Source: Mesaphorura yosii (taxonomy: Eukaryota; Arthropoda; Collembola; Poduromorpha; Tullbergiidae). Taken from it: DNA of 64,000 nt. Under the pieces are notes generated by a model that was not told the origin of the DNA, did no database searches, and worked only from the letters and a program-made list of their open reading frames with translations. Where the stretch lies: the NCBI GenBank assembly GCA_009869945.1, contig WIXG01000360.1, positions 1 to 64,000 on the forward strand. Direction: 5' to 3'. The position numbers and the translations under genes were made by a program. Positions 1 to 9,290 of the stretch are shown in pieces (position 1 is the first letter of the stretch; each line of letters starts with the position of its first letter).

Positions 1-1284
1 AAGTTGAAAAATCGAGGGTCAGACTTCAACCGGCTCCAGGACCCGGGAAATTCAAATTTTCAAGTCCGGTCTCGACGGATTATTTTACTATGGACTAAGG
101 CCTATTCATCGCAAAAATAAAAAATTGTGGCCCAAAGACACCCCTTAGTGCATACCCTCCTTTATCCTGCCAGGATTTTGCGAGAAAATAATAGTACTTT
201 TAAAAAAATCTCATTTAGTGGTGATTTCGAAGAAGTCACAATTTTTTTAAACACTGGCTGTAACCCATAAAATGATTTAATAACCTGCGAAAGTGTATTT
301 ATTTATTCTAGTTGAAGTTGAATAACTCAAAGATTGACTACACATCAATTTCTGAAGCTGTTAGAAACTGGTCTACATTTAATGAGAATCGTAAATGCCA
401 TCTTTCAAATTTCGAAAAATGTTCATGAGGCGGCACGGATGTCATGGACACTGGAAGGGGTTGGAGCTGAACTGGAAGATATTCTAGTAAATCAATAAAT
501 TTTTCGATTACATTTTGTTGAAATTATATTGCTTTGACGGAATAAAATTTTGCAAAAATTTCATATTTTGCACAATGTAATTTTCATAAGCACAATATCC
601 AGCATTTGTTATAACGTATTTCTTTTAAAAAAGTTGCTACAAGCGCTGTCATTCAGCATTCCATTCCCATTTTTTTTATAGAAAAGTTCTGCATGGATAT
701 GTTAGGTTAGGTAATTCTGAAATCATCAATCATGAGTCGATAGTTGCAATGATCAATGGTTAAGTAGATAAGAGACTTACTGCCGAGGAAAAGATAACAC
801 GGAATGCGAAATTGAAACGTATTACTAAATATGTGAGGAAAAAAATTAAATTTGACAATGATAAGAGAGTTTTGAGAAGGATTTCAAATGGTAGCATTGA
901 TATTTCATAATTTGGATATTGAACGTTTGTTTGATATTTTACTTGTGTTACGTTTGTCAATTGATAATACTTAGTGTTTTGAAATAAATTTGGACAGTCC
1001 TAACCTATCAGATCAACAGTCTGGAGTGCGTAGAAATATCTCTTGCGGAATCCGCTTGCACGTAAAAAAAATTTAAGCATGTATGCAGGGTTTGCGCCTG
1101 CAACGTTCATAATTACTACAAATAACGTCAACAAAGCGACACAGAATATCAAATCGTTCTCCATCTTTGGCTAGAACATTCAGTCTGAGTTTTGTTGTTT
1201 CAAAGTAAGGTGTGAAATACTAAAAATTGTCAGCAAAGAATTGATACAGATATTTTGAAAGTGGTACTGATACTGCAAACCAAT
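1..1284. other. No confident gene; possible terminal exon near 313-500
   Basis: AT-rich sequence without a clear gene. A good acceptor (TTTATTCTAG) ends near position 312 and is followed by a short open stretch. An overlapping frame of about 60 codons ends at a TAA near 499. Either could be the last exon of a gene starting outside the window, but two frames compete and no family is recognisable. I see nothing else up to the BED/BTB gene. Confidence 0.2.
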
Positions 1285-2356
1285 ATGCCAAGGTTAAAAG
1301 ACCCAGTCCGGGGACATTTCAACCAAATCCAGAAGCCATACAGTAAAGGAACTTGGGTCAAATGTAAATACTGTGGAAAGGAAATGAAAGATGTCGTGGG
1401 TCGCCTGAAGACACACAATAGTACTTGCAAGCAGGGCGCAGACGTGATTCCTGCTGCGGCTGCAACAATCGAACGTAAGCTTTAGTTTACAACTTTTTCA
1501 TTTCCTGGATTGATTTATTGGTGAAATTATTTCAGAAACAGCAAGCACTGCAGGCAATGACATTCTGGCTAAAATGTTCTGCCAGCGAGAAACGTCGGGC
1601 GACATGATCATTGAGACCAAGGATGGCAAGAGAGTTCCTGTGCACTCCAGTATACTTTATAGTAAGAACAGTCCCGCCCGAATTCATTCTTAGGAGTTGC
1701 GCCCGAATTCCTATCGCACTGTAAACGAAACCTTCATCGGGCGAAGATCCATATTCTATTTTTTAACCGCGTGCAGAGTCTGAAATTCGCCGCCGCAGGG
1801 AAAGTTGCGGCCTCCCAAAATACAGTGCATTCTATTCGTTGTTCCAGATGTCAGCGACGTCTTTAAGACAATCGTGGAAGACGGAAAGAATAAGACTGAG
1901 GATGGCAAGCATCTGCTCAAAGTGGCTGGGGTTGACGAATCAACGGTTCGCATGGCGATTGAGCAAATTTATACAGGAAAGATTGAAACACTCTCTCTCA
2001 TTCATTGTCGCAGTCTCCTGGCTTTCGCAGAACAGTACAAAGCTCATAGCGTGCTTGAATATACACGAAAGCACCTAATGCAGACAAACCTGAATTCTGA
2101 AAACATTGGTATAATTCTTGAGCTGTCGGGAGGCACATGTGAGCAGCGGCTGGCTGACCTCATTCGGCACTATGTTCGTAGGTAAGTAATTTTCGTGCAT
2201 TCATATGCATGTGCGACTCCTCTGTTTCAATCTAAACAAGATTCTTCGTCGTTTTGCAGGAACCTGGTTAATCTTTGTGACAACAAGGAGTTTAAGACCG
2301 CCGCACGAGCGATGGGTGCCAACTTTGTAGACCTTTTGTTTAAACCTGGTGACTAA
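1285..2356 (+). CDS. BED zinc finger plus BTB/POZ domain protein, 248 aa
   Basis: Four exons, 1285-1474, 1536-1661, 1848-2181 and 2260-2356, joined by GT-AG introns; phases agree and the sum is 249 codons. Residues 1-50 form a BED-type finger: residues KGTWVKCKYC hold C27 and C30, followed by H44 and C48. From about residue 75 a BTB/POZ fold follows, with the typical VPVHSSILY turn, then SDVFKTIVED and the QIYTGKIE segment, and a short BACK-like helical tail. BTB domains dimerise and often recruit cullin-3 or chromatin partners; BED fingers bind DNA and are common in hAT transposases and genes domesticated from them. A nuclear DNA-binding role is inferred. An upstream in-frame ATG exists at 1255. 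AATAAA lies at 2393-2398. No Kelch or C2H2 repeats follow, so the protein is unusually short. Confidence 0.7.
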
Positions 2357-2399
2357 ATTACTATATCCTTTTGTACTGTGTTGCGAATGTATAATAAAT

Positions 2400-3370
2400 T
2401 GCCGACAATTCCTTCGAAATTCCTCTACCCTGATGTTCCAACCCCTCTCCAATTTTCAGCAGGAGTCCGGGGTTGCGGAGGAGCGCGGTTGCCATCACGA
2501 GCAATATTAGTTTATGTTATGTTATGTTAGGTTAGGTTAGGTTAGGGTTTTAAGGAAGAGTGCCATGTTAATAGATAGGACCCCATGTTATTCCTTATGA
2601 CATCCATGCCTCCCGTGTTAAATATTTCTGTAGCTGTGTATTTTCATCCCCGGTTGAATGTACGCTCTTTTAAAGCATTTGAGGTTTGGCTTTTACTTTT
2701 GAGACGCGATGCCCTAAATATGCATGTCCTGTTGTTTTCTGGAGTTGCGTCACCTAGTAAAATCAACTCCTAGCGTTCTCTGTCTGTCCTGTGTATGCAA
2801 AACGTTTTTTCTCAACCCTGCGAGGCGCCTCAAACTTGTTCCTCGAGTTGTCTTCAATTGATGGGGTGCTTTCGCCTATGATGCGGTGGAGGTGTGACAC
2901 CGCTAAATTCATAGCATTTGCGTAAGTGGGTAGATACTTTGATTGTTGAACGTCTAGAACATGGAAAAAATGCCCGAAGTAGAACCCCTATAACTGGAGT
3001 TTTCAATTTGAATCACGTCTCAGCGATTAGAGTTAATTTCGCCAGGTGGGAGGTATATTCATTTATTGCACTTCGTGTATCCTATGAGGTATTTGTATGC
3101 CACGCAGAAGACGTCACAAAAGAGTGATGTGCTCCTATACAAAGTAATATTCTTTCTACGGCGCCTAAATGCCTCGCGCAAGCGTAGCCGTGGCGTAATC
3201 CTGGAAAATACACTGTAATATTACCGAGCCAAAATACACTCGGTAGGCGCACGCGTGCGAATCGCCTAGGCATAACGTGCACCAATTGACTTCTAGCTCA
3301 CACGTAGACGCGTTAATGATCCGCACAAGCGCAGGCGCAGTCGTTGCGTACACGTAACGTACCCCCATAT
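2400..3370. other. Intergenic sequence with (TTAGG)n-type repeat tail
   Basis: No supported gene. A TTATG/TTAGG tract lies at about 2515-2548. Its flank (about 2549-2580, minus strand) matches the flank of the tract at 7556-7605, so it is a copy of one interspersed repeat. Short open frames here lack splice context and coding character. Confidence 0.5.
2510..2580 (-). repeat. Interspersed repeat ending in (CCTAA)n, copy 1
   Basis: Read on the minus strand, the sequence runs through TTAACATGGCACTCTTCCTT and then AAAACCCTAACCTAACC. Copy 2 at 7556-7605 has TAACATGGCATTATTCCTAT and then AAGCCCTAACC. The shared unique flank shows that the (CCTAA)n tract belongs to a dispersed element rather than to a telomere. 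Confidence 0.6.
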
Positions 3371-3720
3371 ACTTCTATATTACACTTCGAGGCGGAAATG
3401 CGCGGCGCAGGCGTAGTCGTTTCGCCAACCTATGGGAGGTCTACATCATATTACGAGGGATAAATTAGCAGCACAGGTGCATGCGCAGGCGCGCTCCAAT
3501 GCGAAGCCAACAATGTTTCTGGAGGCGCAATTGCGCGGCGCAGGCGCATGCGCCCACCTGGCGTCTTAACTAGGGGACCCTCATCCTCCTACTAGGCGCA
3601 ATTACATAGCACAGGCGATGCTCTAGTGTGCCGTGTTTGAGTGAAAAGCGAACTGCTCATTCCATCAGGCGCAAATGCGCGGCGGAGGCGCATGCGCAGG
3701 CGTGGCGTATTTCTGTGGAG
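3370..3720. repeat. GC-rich degenerate minisatellite (GGCGCAGGCGCATGCGC-like)
   Basis: Motifs such as GGCGCAGGCGCATGCGC and AGGCGCAATTGCGCGGC recur at irregular intervals, for example near 3386, 3486, 3525 and 3670, in otherwise AT-rich DNA. GCATGCGC and GCGCAATTGCGC are palindromic, so the region could form small hairpins. No gene is visible. Confidence 0.5.
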
Positions 3721-6200
3721 ACCCTGTGTTCATTCAGGGAACCTTCCTGAAGAAGACTTTGCAAACCGTTTCCTGATATCTCTTTCCGTTTCCGAGTTAT
3801 AAGGGAACAAAGTACCTTCCCTTGGTTAAGAGAATGACAATTAAAACAAGGGATTCAAAAATTAACTAAAACAATAACCGATTGAAGGAACAATGAAAAG
3901 ACAAACAATTCCGATGTTCGCAGCTTTGACAATGTGAGGACCAGCAGAAGGTGTCGACGACGGATCCTCTGACGTGGACGACTCCGGGGGCTGAGAAATC
4001 AAATGCTCTGACTCGTACAAGAGCAACTGGTTAACTGAGCAAAGAATTCTATCGTACTTTATTGACAGAGTAGAGCGAGTATTTAATTTAGATCTTTACA
4101 CTTTGATGACGAAACGCAGACTAAGTTCTCCGAAGTGGAGCTTCCTAGGATGAAGAGTTCAGTTTGAGGTTGGAAAACATTCCGTGGGAAAACTATTCCT
4201 TTGGTGAGGCTGCCTTCAAAGGTAAGAAATATATTCCCCCACACCCCCTCCCTCTCACCATCCGACTCACAATGGAATTTTTCGCCGAAAGGTATTATTT
4301 AAATCGGGGGAAACCCCCGAACCCCCTGTGCTTAAACACGTTTTGCCAGACGGGTCTGCTTAAATTATGTGAAACATGCAAGTGAACTCTAAATGGGGGA
4401 CATTGTGAGCGGTGTCTCTGTCAAGGCGAATCACAATTTATTAATGTGACTGGATATAAAGCAGTCGGCTAATGTCTTGTAGGAACTTAAAAATCATACA
4501 ATTCTGGAATCAAAAAATTCGAATACAGATATTATTCCGTTCCAATATCTCCATGGTGCCTAAGAATTAACGCTTCTTCTTTCTCCTCTTTCTGGTACAT
4601 TCTTGAACAGGGTGTTGCCCCAACACCTAACGCAAGCTTTTTCTGCACCCCTCATCTCTCCCACGTCGGAGGTGGTATGGTGTGGTATCTTGTCCTGTCA
4701 GACCGTGGAGGTCTGTCCTGGTTCCATGCATTATGTACATTTAAGCATTTATACTCAAACTAAATGAATGGTAATAGTAATTTAACGGTAGAATGGTATT
4801 TAAAGGATACAAGGCAAGATTAAATTCCATTCGAGATGATAATTCAGACATCAAGATCAGAATTCAAGGATGTAATCTAACACTATTTAATTAAACTAAT
4901 TCTATTAAGGCCAATGTGAGGAATTTTAGCAGTGAAGTAAGCGTAAGCAAAGCAGGCAAATGTACGAGCTGAGCGGCTTTAAATTCAAATGGGAGTCGGA
5001 TGGTGAGAGGGAGGGGGTGTGGGGGAATTTATTTCTTACCTTTGAAGGTGCCTCACCAAAGGAATAGTTTTCCCACGGAATGTTTTATATTTCCTCGTTT
5101 TGAGTGGCTGTTACAGCCCTTTCGCTCCATTCAGGCGAGGTTGGGTTTGTATGTATTCATGTCGTCCACGTTGAAAAATGTCGCCTATATTTTTTATGTA
5201 TCGGGGAGGGGGGAGACCCCCCCTGCATGTACCAAGTCTTAAAATATCGGGGGACAACCCCCGAACCCCCCCCCTTTTGTCCATGCCAAACTGTCTCCAA
5301 AACTCTTACAACTTTGGAAGCGTATATCTCAAAATTGGCCTCTGGGATTTTCAAAGTTAGGGCATCAAAAGTGCAGAAAAATGTGATCTTTTATAATTTG
5401 AAAAAAAGTTATGATAAATGTTTTTAGCTGGGGAACTATTCCAAAAACTAACTTTGAAACATTCAAAATTGGGTCTAAAATTCAAAATTTTTCAAAAATC
5501 ATTTTTGCGTACAAATCTAGGCCGGAAAATGGGATTTTTTTGTTTCGGTCATTTTTTCGATATCTCCCATAGCAACGGAGAAAAGTGTACTGACAGGTTT
5601 TGTGAAGGGGGGTAAACACATACCTTTGTTTTAGTTTTGGGAGTGATGCCCCAGTCCTCTCACCAAAGGAAAAATTACAAAAGCGACTGGGTACAGAACG
5701 TAAGCTAACTCGATGATGCACTCGCACACAGTCGTCGAGTCGTAGCGTGCGTTTCTTTGAATTTTCTGCCAAACCATGGCTTACTGCGCTGAGGCATTGA
5801 GCACTGGCTCATTGCCCATGTACTTCGGGTTTCACGGGTGGCTAAATTCATAGACTCGTAATTATGTGGCCTTGACAAACATTTTGCGAGAATTATATAT
5901 GAACTGCGTATATGTTGTTTGGAGTGAATATGTTGTGGGGTTAAGTCGTCTCTAGTATTTAAAAGCTATGCAACGAGGAAACCTTTAGAAATCACTCAAT
6001 TAATTATTGGTAATGATTATCACAGGGATTAATGGTGCGACAAGCCCAGTGATTTCATTCATTCATTCAACCTCATTCTATAGATGTAAGAGTTATTGAT
6101 AGTTCCTGTGCAGAACGTTCAGTAAATAGATAATGGAAATAGTTGTCATTTTCCACTTAATAAACTGGGTACGTGGTGAATCATTGTTTGCTCTTGGCAT
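3721..6200. other. Gene-poor stretch containing a fold-back repeat
   Basis: Apart from the inverted repeat at 4174-5086, it holds several short GGGGG...CCCCC palindromes (around 4303-4325, 5200-5225 and 5247-5275) and AT-rich DNA. No open frame here shows splice sites, a domain or a signal peptide. Confidence 0.5.
4174..5086. repeat. Inverted repeat of about 95 bp flanking a 724-bp spacer
   Basis: Arm 1 (4174-4268) begins AAAACATTCCGTGGGAAAAC and ends CTCACCATCCGACTC. Arm 2 (4993-5086) is its reverse complement with only a few mismatches. The spacer encodes nothing recognisable. The layout fits a fold-back or MITE-like non-autonomous element, or two opposed insertions of one repeat. The motif CGGGGG...CCCCCGAACCCCC recurs in the same orientation near 4303 and 5247. 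Confidence 0.65.
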
Positions 6201-6202
6201 GA

Positions 6203-6210
6203 TATAAATA
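6203..6210 (+). promoter_or_regulatory. TATA box of the 6310 secreted-protein gene
   Basis: TATAAATA at 6203-6210, with an initiator-like TCATTT centred near 6231, 28 bp downstream. The spacing is standard for a metazoan core promoter and supports transcription toward the ATG at 6310. Confidence 0.5.
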
Positions 6211-6309
6211 CGAAAGACTGATTTGGATTCATTTCACTATTACTTTTCGGTGGTGCTCTTAACTGCGATGAGTTATTGGAGTTGAGAAACAAGTACTCAT
6301 ATCTTTACA

Positions 6310-6536
6310 ATGTGCTTGGCAAAACTTCTTTACTCGCTGTTGGCCCTGGTGACTTGCTCTGGCGAGTCCAACACTTTGGTCGGACCCTTTCTCAACTTTA
6401 CCAACTGGCCGAAGGAAGGACCCGCGACAATGAACTTCCTCATTTCGAAGGATGTACCCGTGCTCCCTGATTTAATATCGACCTTCGAAAATTCGATTTG
6501 CATCGACGTTCCATACGATTTCAACCACGTTCACGT
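6310..6536 (+). CDS. First exon of a secreted protein (partial model)
   Basis: The ATG at 6310 opens a typical signal peptide (MCLAKLLYSLLALVTCSGES), followed by about 55 residues beginning NTLVGPFLNFTNWPKEGPA. The exon runs into a clean donor (GTAAGA) at 6537; read through, it stops at 6540. A TATA box and initiator lie about 105 and 80 bp upstream. The mature part vaguely recalls carbohydrate-binding beta-sandwich starts (aromatic, Asn-Trp-Pro), but I cannot assign a family. The intron begins exactly where the 30-bp minisatellite begins. No convincing second exon was found before 7,100, so the gene may be truncated by the repeats or its later exons may be unrecognised. Confidence 0.45.
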
Positions 6537-6540
6537 GTAA

Positions 6541-6780
6541 GAATTCAAGTTGAATCATTGACGCATATTAGAATTCAAGTTGAATCATTGACGCATATTA
6601 GAATTCAAGTTGAATCATTGACGCATATTAGAATTCAAGTTGAATCATTGACGCATATTAGAATTCAAGTGGAATCATTGACGCATATTAGAATTCAAGT
6701 GGAATCATTGACGCATATTAGAATTCAAGTGGAATCATTGACGCATATTAGAATTCAAGTGGAATCATTCACGCATGAAA
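6541..6780 (+). repeat. Minisatellite, 8 units of exactly 30 bp
   Basis: Eight head-to-tail 30-bp units start at 6541 with no length variation. Each begins GAATTCAAGT and centres on GAATCATT. Units 1-4 carry TTGAA and units 5-8 carry TGGAA at the same place, and the last unit is diverged at its end. Because 30 is a multiple of three, one frame stays open as a decapeptide repeat (RIQVESLTHI), but this probably lies inside an intron starting at 6537. Confidence 0.9.
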
Positions 6781-7154
6781 ACTCTACGAATATTATGGCT
6801 AATACCCGATCACTGTCTTATCATAAGCCTTCTCCAAGTATTCATTAACTACGCATTTGATCTTTCCATTCCGTGTTATCTTATTTTACTCGACAATTGT
6901 TTTCTCACCCACTTCACCCTTAACCATGCCACCTCACCATCACACCATATCACCAAACATCAACATGTGATTGATGGTTTGGGAATAATTTGGAACGAAT
7001 GTGTACGGAACGACTCAATTTAAAATCTCAAGCAATTCAAACTGACCAATTGCAGCTATAGAAGATTTTTTTCAAATATGTCATTTAATAAATTCAAGAA
7101 AGTAGCATATGTTTCAACATATGGAAAGCGATGACTAGCAAAAACCAAAATTTT

Positions 7155-7495
7155 GTCGAGGGGAAGCAGAGCTGTCCACTCGACGCGAACGCCTCGAGCG
7201 CGACAACGACACGACGACGACGACCAAATCTCCCGCTCGGAGGGAGCCGAGCAGAGCCATACATTCCACGCCGGCCCGACGATGACGACCAAATTGTGCG
7301 CTCGGAGGGAGCGGGACACAGCACTCCATTCCACGCCGACGCCACGAGCGCGAAGACGATTATCAAATTAAGCGCTCGGGGGAAGCAGAGCTCTCCTTCA
7401 TGCAACAACTCAATCGCGTACTTGGGGCAGCGAGAGCTTTCTAGACCACGCCGACGCCGGGAGCGCGGCAACGACAAGCACCAAATCGCGCTTTT
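7155..7495. repeat. Imperfect GC-rich tandem repeat, about 65-95 bp per unit, about 4 copies
   Basis: The units share GAAGCAGAGCT- or GAGGGAGC-type starts, an ATTCCACGCCG core, a GAGCGCGA(C/A)GACGA stretch and an end close to CAAATTGCGCTC. Copies begin near 7160, 7238, 7305 and 7380. Open frames on both strands come from GC content and period, not from a gene. Confidence 0.55.
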
Positions 7496-7555
7496 AAATA
7501 GCCAAATTTAACATAGGGGTTTAGGGAGCCTTACTGAAGTACACGGTTCGCTCTC

Positions 7556-7605
7556 TAATAACATGGCATTATTCCTATAAGCCCTAACCTAACCTAACCT
7601 AACCA
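7556..7605 (+). repeat. Interspersed repeat ending in (CCTAA)n, copy 2
   Basis: A unique flank (TAACATGGCATTATTCCTAT) precedes CCCTAACCTAACCTAACC. It matches copy 1 at 2510-2580 in inverse orientation. Confidence 0.6.
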
Positions 7606-7799
7606 CGGGTTGTCCATAAATTACGTTCTTGAAGATACTGCGTACAAAAAAACAATATCATTTGTCGGAATTAGAGGTATTTCAATTTGAAAAATACATC
7701 ACTTCCTATCTTTCTGCCACCTGACGTGACTTGTCAGCCAAGTTAGTATGGTAATACTAATTTAAATGGGAATTAGGGTGGAAACTCAAGGGTGAAATG

Positions 7800-7835
7800 T
7801 ACGTAAATTCCTGTAATCCTAACCTAACCTAACTA
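7800..7835 (+). repeat. Interspersed repeat ending in (CCTAA)n, copy 3
   Basis: AAATTCCTGTAATCCTAACC followed by further CTAAC units. The TTCCTGTAAT lead resembles the TTCCTATAAG and TTCCCCATAAT leads of the other copies. Confidence 0.5.
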
Positions 7836-7904
7836 ACAACAAAGTGGAAGTTTGGAATAGAAGATTGTCCTCCTTGATAGGTGCTGACCATCCTTTCCTA
7901 CGGT

Positions 7905-8102
7905 AATACATTGATAAGCTGAGAGAGGAGCAGAGCTACAACGAATTTCGCCTCCATCAAGCAGCAGCAGGCATTCCACCACCACCAAAGTGCATCAAGT
8001 ACCGTGATCTCGACGCTTGGCTTGCAAACACAGTGAGCAAATTTGGCATTCCATTAGCAGACTACCTTAACGAAGTCGCATGCAACATAGTTTTCAATGC
8101 TT
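7905..8102 (+). pseudogene. Coding-like C-terminal fragment of unknown protein
   Basis: A frame running from about 7907 to the TGA at 8100-8102 has normal codon use and protein-like composition. It includes EEQSYNEFRLHQAAAG, then PPPPKCIKYRDLDAWLANTV and ends DYLNEVACNIVFNA. The frame is closed upstream by an in-frame TAA with no good acceptor, so the rest of the gene is missing or very distant. I do not recognise the family. A transposon or gene remnant is the simplest explanation. Confidence 0.35.
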
Positions 8103-8284
8103 GATACCATTTCAAAATTATACTGTCGACAATGTATTTTAGTTCTTTCTTTTGACTTTCATGAAAATAATAAAAGTTCTATATACGCATTCAAACCCAT
8201 CGAACTTGAACCCATCCTGATTGCTCACTCATTTCCATGCACTTTCGATTCTCTTGCTGTGAATTGTCATGCATGTAGATTGTC

Positions 8285-8425
8285 ACATTTGTAGGTGGTC
8301 AAGCTCATACGGTCACGTTTAGATGGTCTGGTGTGTACGGTCATGCGTATATAGTCATGTGTATACGGTCAAGTGTATACGGTGGTACGTATACGGTTAA
8401 GCTGTAGACGGTCGTGCTTTAGCCA
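8285..8425 (+). repeat. Degenerate short tandem repeat (TATACGGTCA-type)
   Basis: GGTCAnGTGTATAC-like units of about 14-16 bp recur from 8293 to 8420, for example GTGTATACGGTCAAGTGTAT. No gene is apparent. Confidence 0.5.
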
Positions 8426-8559
8426 TATTCACCTGCTCCCATTATCCCAGAGCTAGGGGAAGTTCAGAAGTTGGCGAAATCCGGAATTTAAAAATTTTCG
8501 GAATTCACAAAAATCCTAATTTTATATGAAGGTGTAATCCCAGCGCTAGGAAATGTCCA

Positions 8560-8715
8560 GCACCGACTGCCACAGAGGGCCTAAGTGCCACTCCGTGTCA
8601 CTGCCGTCAAGTAGTTTCTTGCCTTGTCCAAGCCGTCACGTAGTCTCACGACGTGTCCCGCAGTGTCACCGACTGTCCCGAAGGGTCACGGGCTGTCCCG
8701 TAGTGTCCCGGGGTT
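8560..8715 (+). repeat. 10-bp periodic repeat (TGTCCCGTAG-type)
   Basis: Units close to TGTCCCG(C/T)AG alternate with TGTCACGG(G/C)C at a 10-bp spacing. The array is cleanest at 8651-8705 and decays upstream. The open frame across it is an effect of composition. Confidence 0.55.
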
Positions 8716-8794
8716 GTGTGTCAGATTTCTGTCAGATATCTGACATGAGAATTAAACATGCAAAATCCCATGCCATAGCCGAATACATAGCGAT

Positions 8795-8822
8795 TTTCCA
8801 TAATACCTAACCTAACGTAAGC
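8795..8822 (+). repeat. Interspersed repeat ending in (CCTAA)n, copy 4
   Basis: TTTTCCATAATACCTAACC followed by TAACG. It is short and diverged but keeps the TTCC(A)TAAT lead. Confidence 0.4.
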
Positions 8823-9290
8823 CATGGGATCATGTCGCCCCATATATTTTTTAGTACGAGTCCAGCTTCCAGATGGTGTCCGTTGCACGGGTGTACACTT
8901 TGCTTGACCTATCTCATCGCATATGTGGAACGGCCAGACTGGGTATTTGTGATGATCGGAAAGCAGCGCAAACGTTCTGAGATTGTGCTGATATACAAAT
9001 AACTTGAATTATGTGCGCCGCTGTGTTGTGTAATCAGTAAAATACAGGCCACCTTCCATTTGTGATTGTGAGTCCTTCACACAATACTTGAAATTCTCTC
9101 CACCCTGCCCAGTTGAGTACTTGAAGTAAATAGTTTAATAAAGCAGCAGCACATCCTGTACGCCTCGTCAGGCATTTATATATCAGTTTCTGTTTCACTA
9201 AACTGTGACGGTTGGACCTGGATTCATTCTCCCTGTCAGTATAGTTGGCATTGCATCGTGTTTTAATTATAATTCCACAAACGGCGCAAA

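Noticed and set aside
2515-2548. Telomere or telomere fusion scar from the TTAGG tract
   Set aside because: Tracts are only three or four units long, occur repeatedly, and share a unique flank, so a dispersed repeat is the better explanation.
3000-3720. CRISPR-like array
   Set aside because: The repeats are irregular, degenerate and without constant-length spacers, and the genome is eukaryotic.
6498-6848. 116-codon frame with the decapeptide repeat RIQVESLTHI as a repeat protein
   Set aside because: It starts in an alternative frame of the signal-peptide exon and lies beyond a strong splice donor; the repeat is better explained as an intronic minisatellite.
7094-7511. Arg/Ala/Ser-rich open frames on both strands at 7,094-7,511
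   Set aside because: Composition effect of GC-rich tandem repeats; several frames are open at once and none has a domain.
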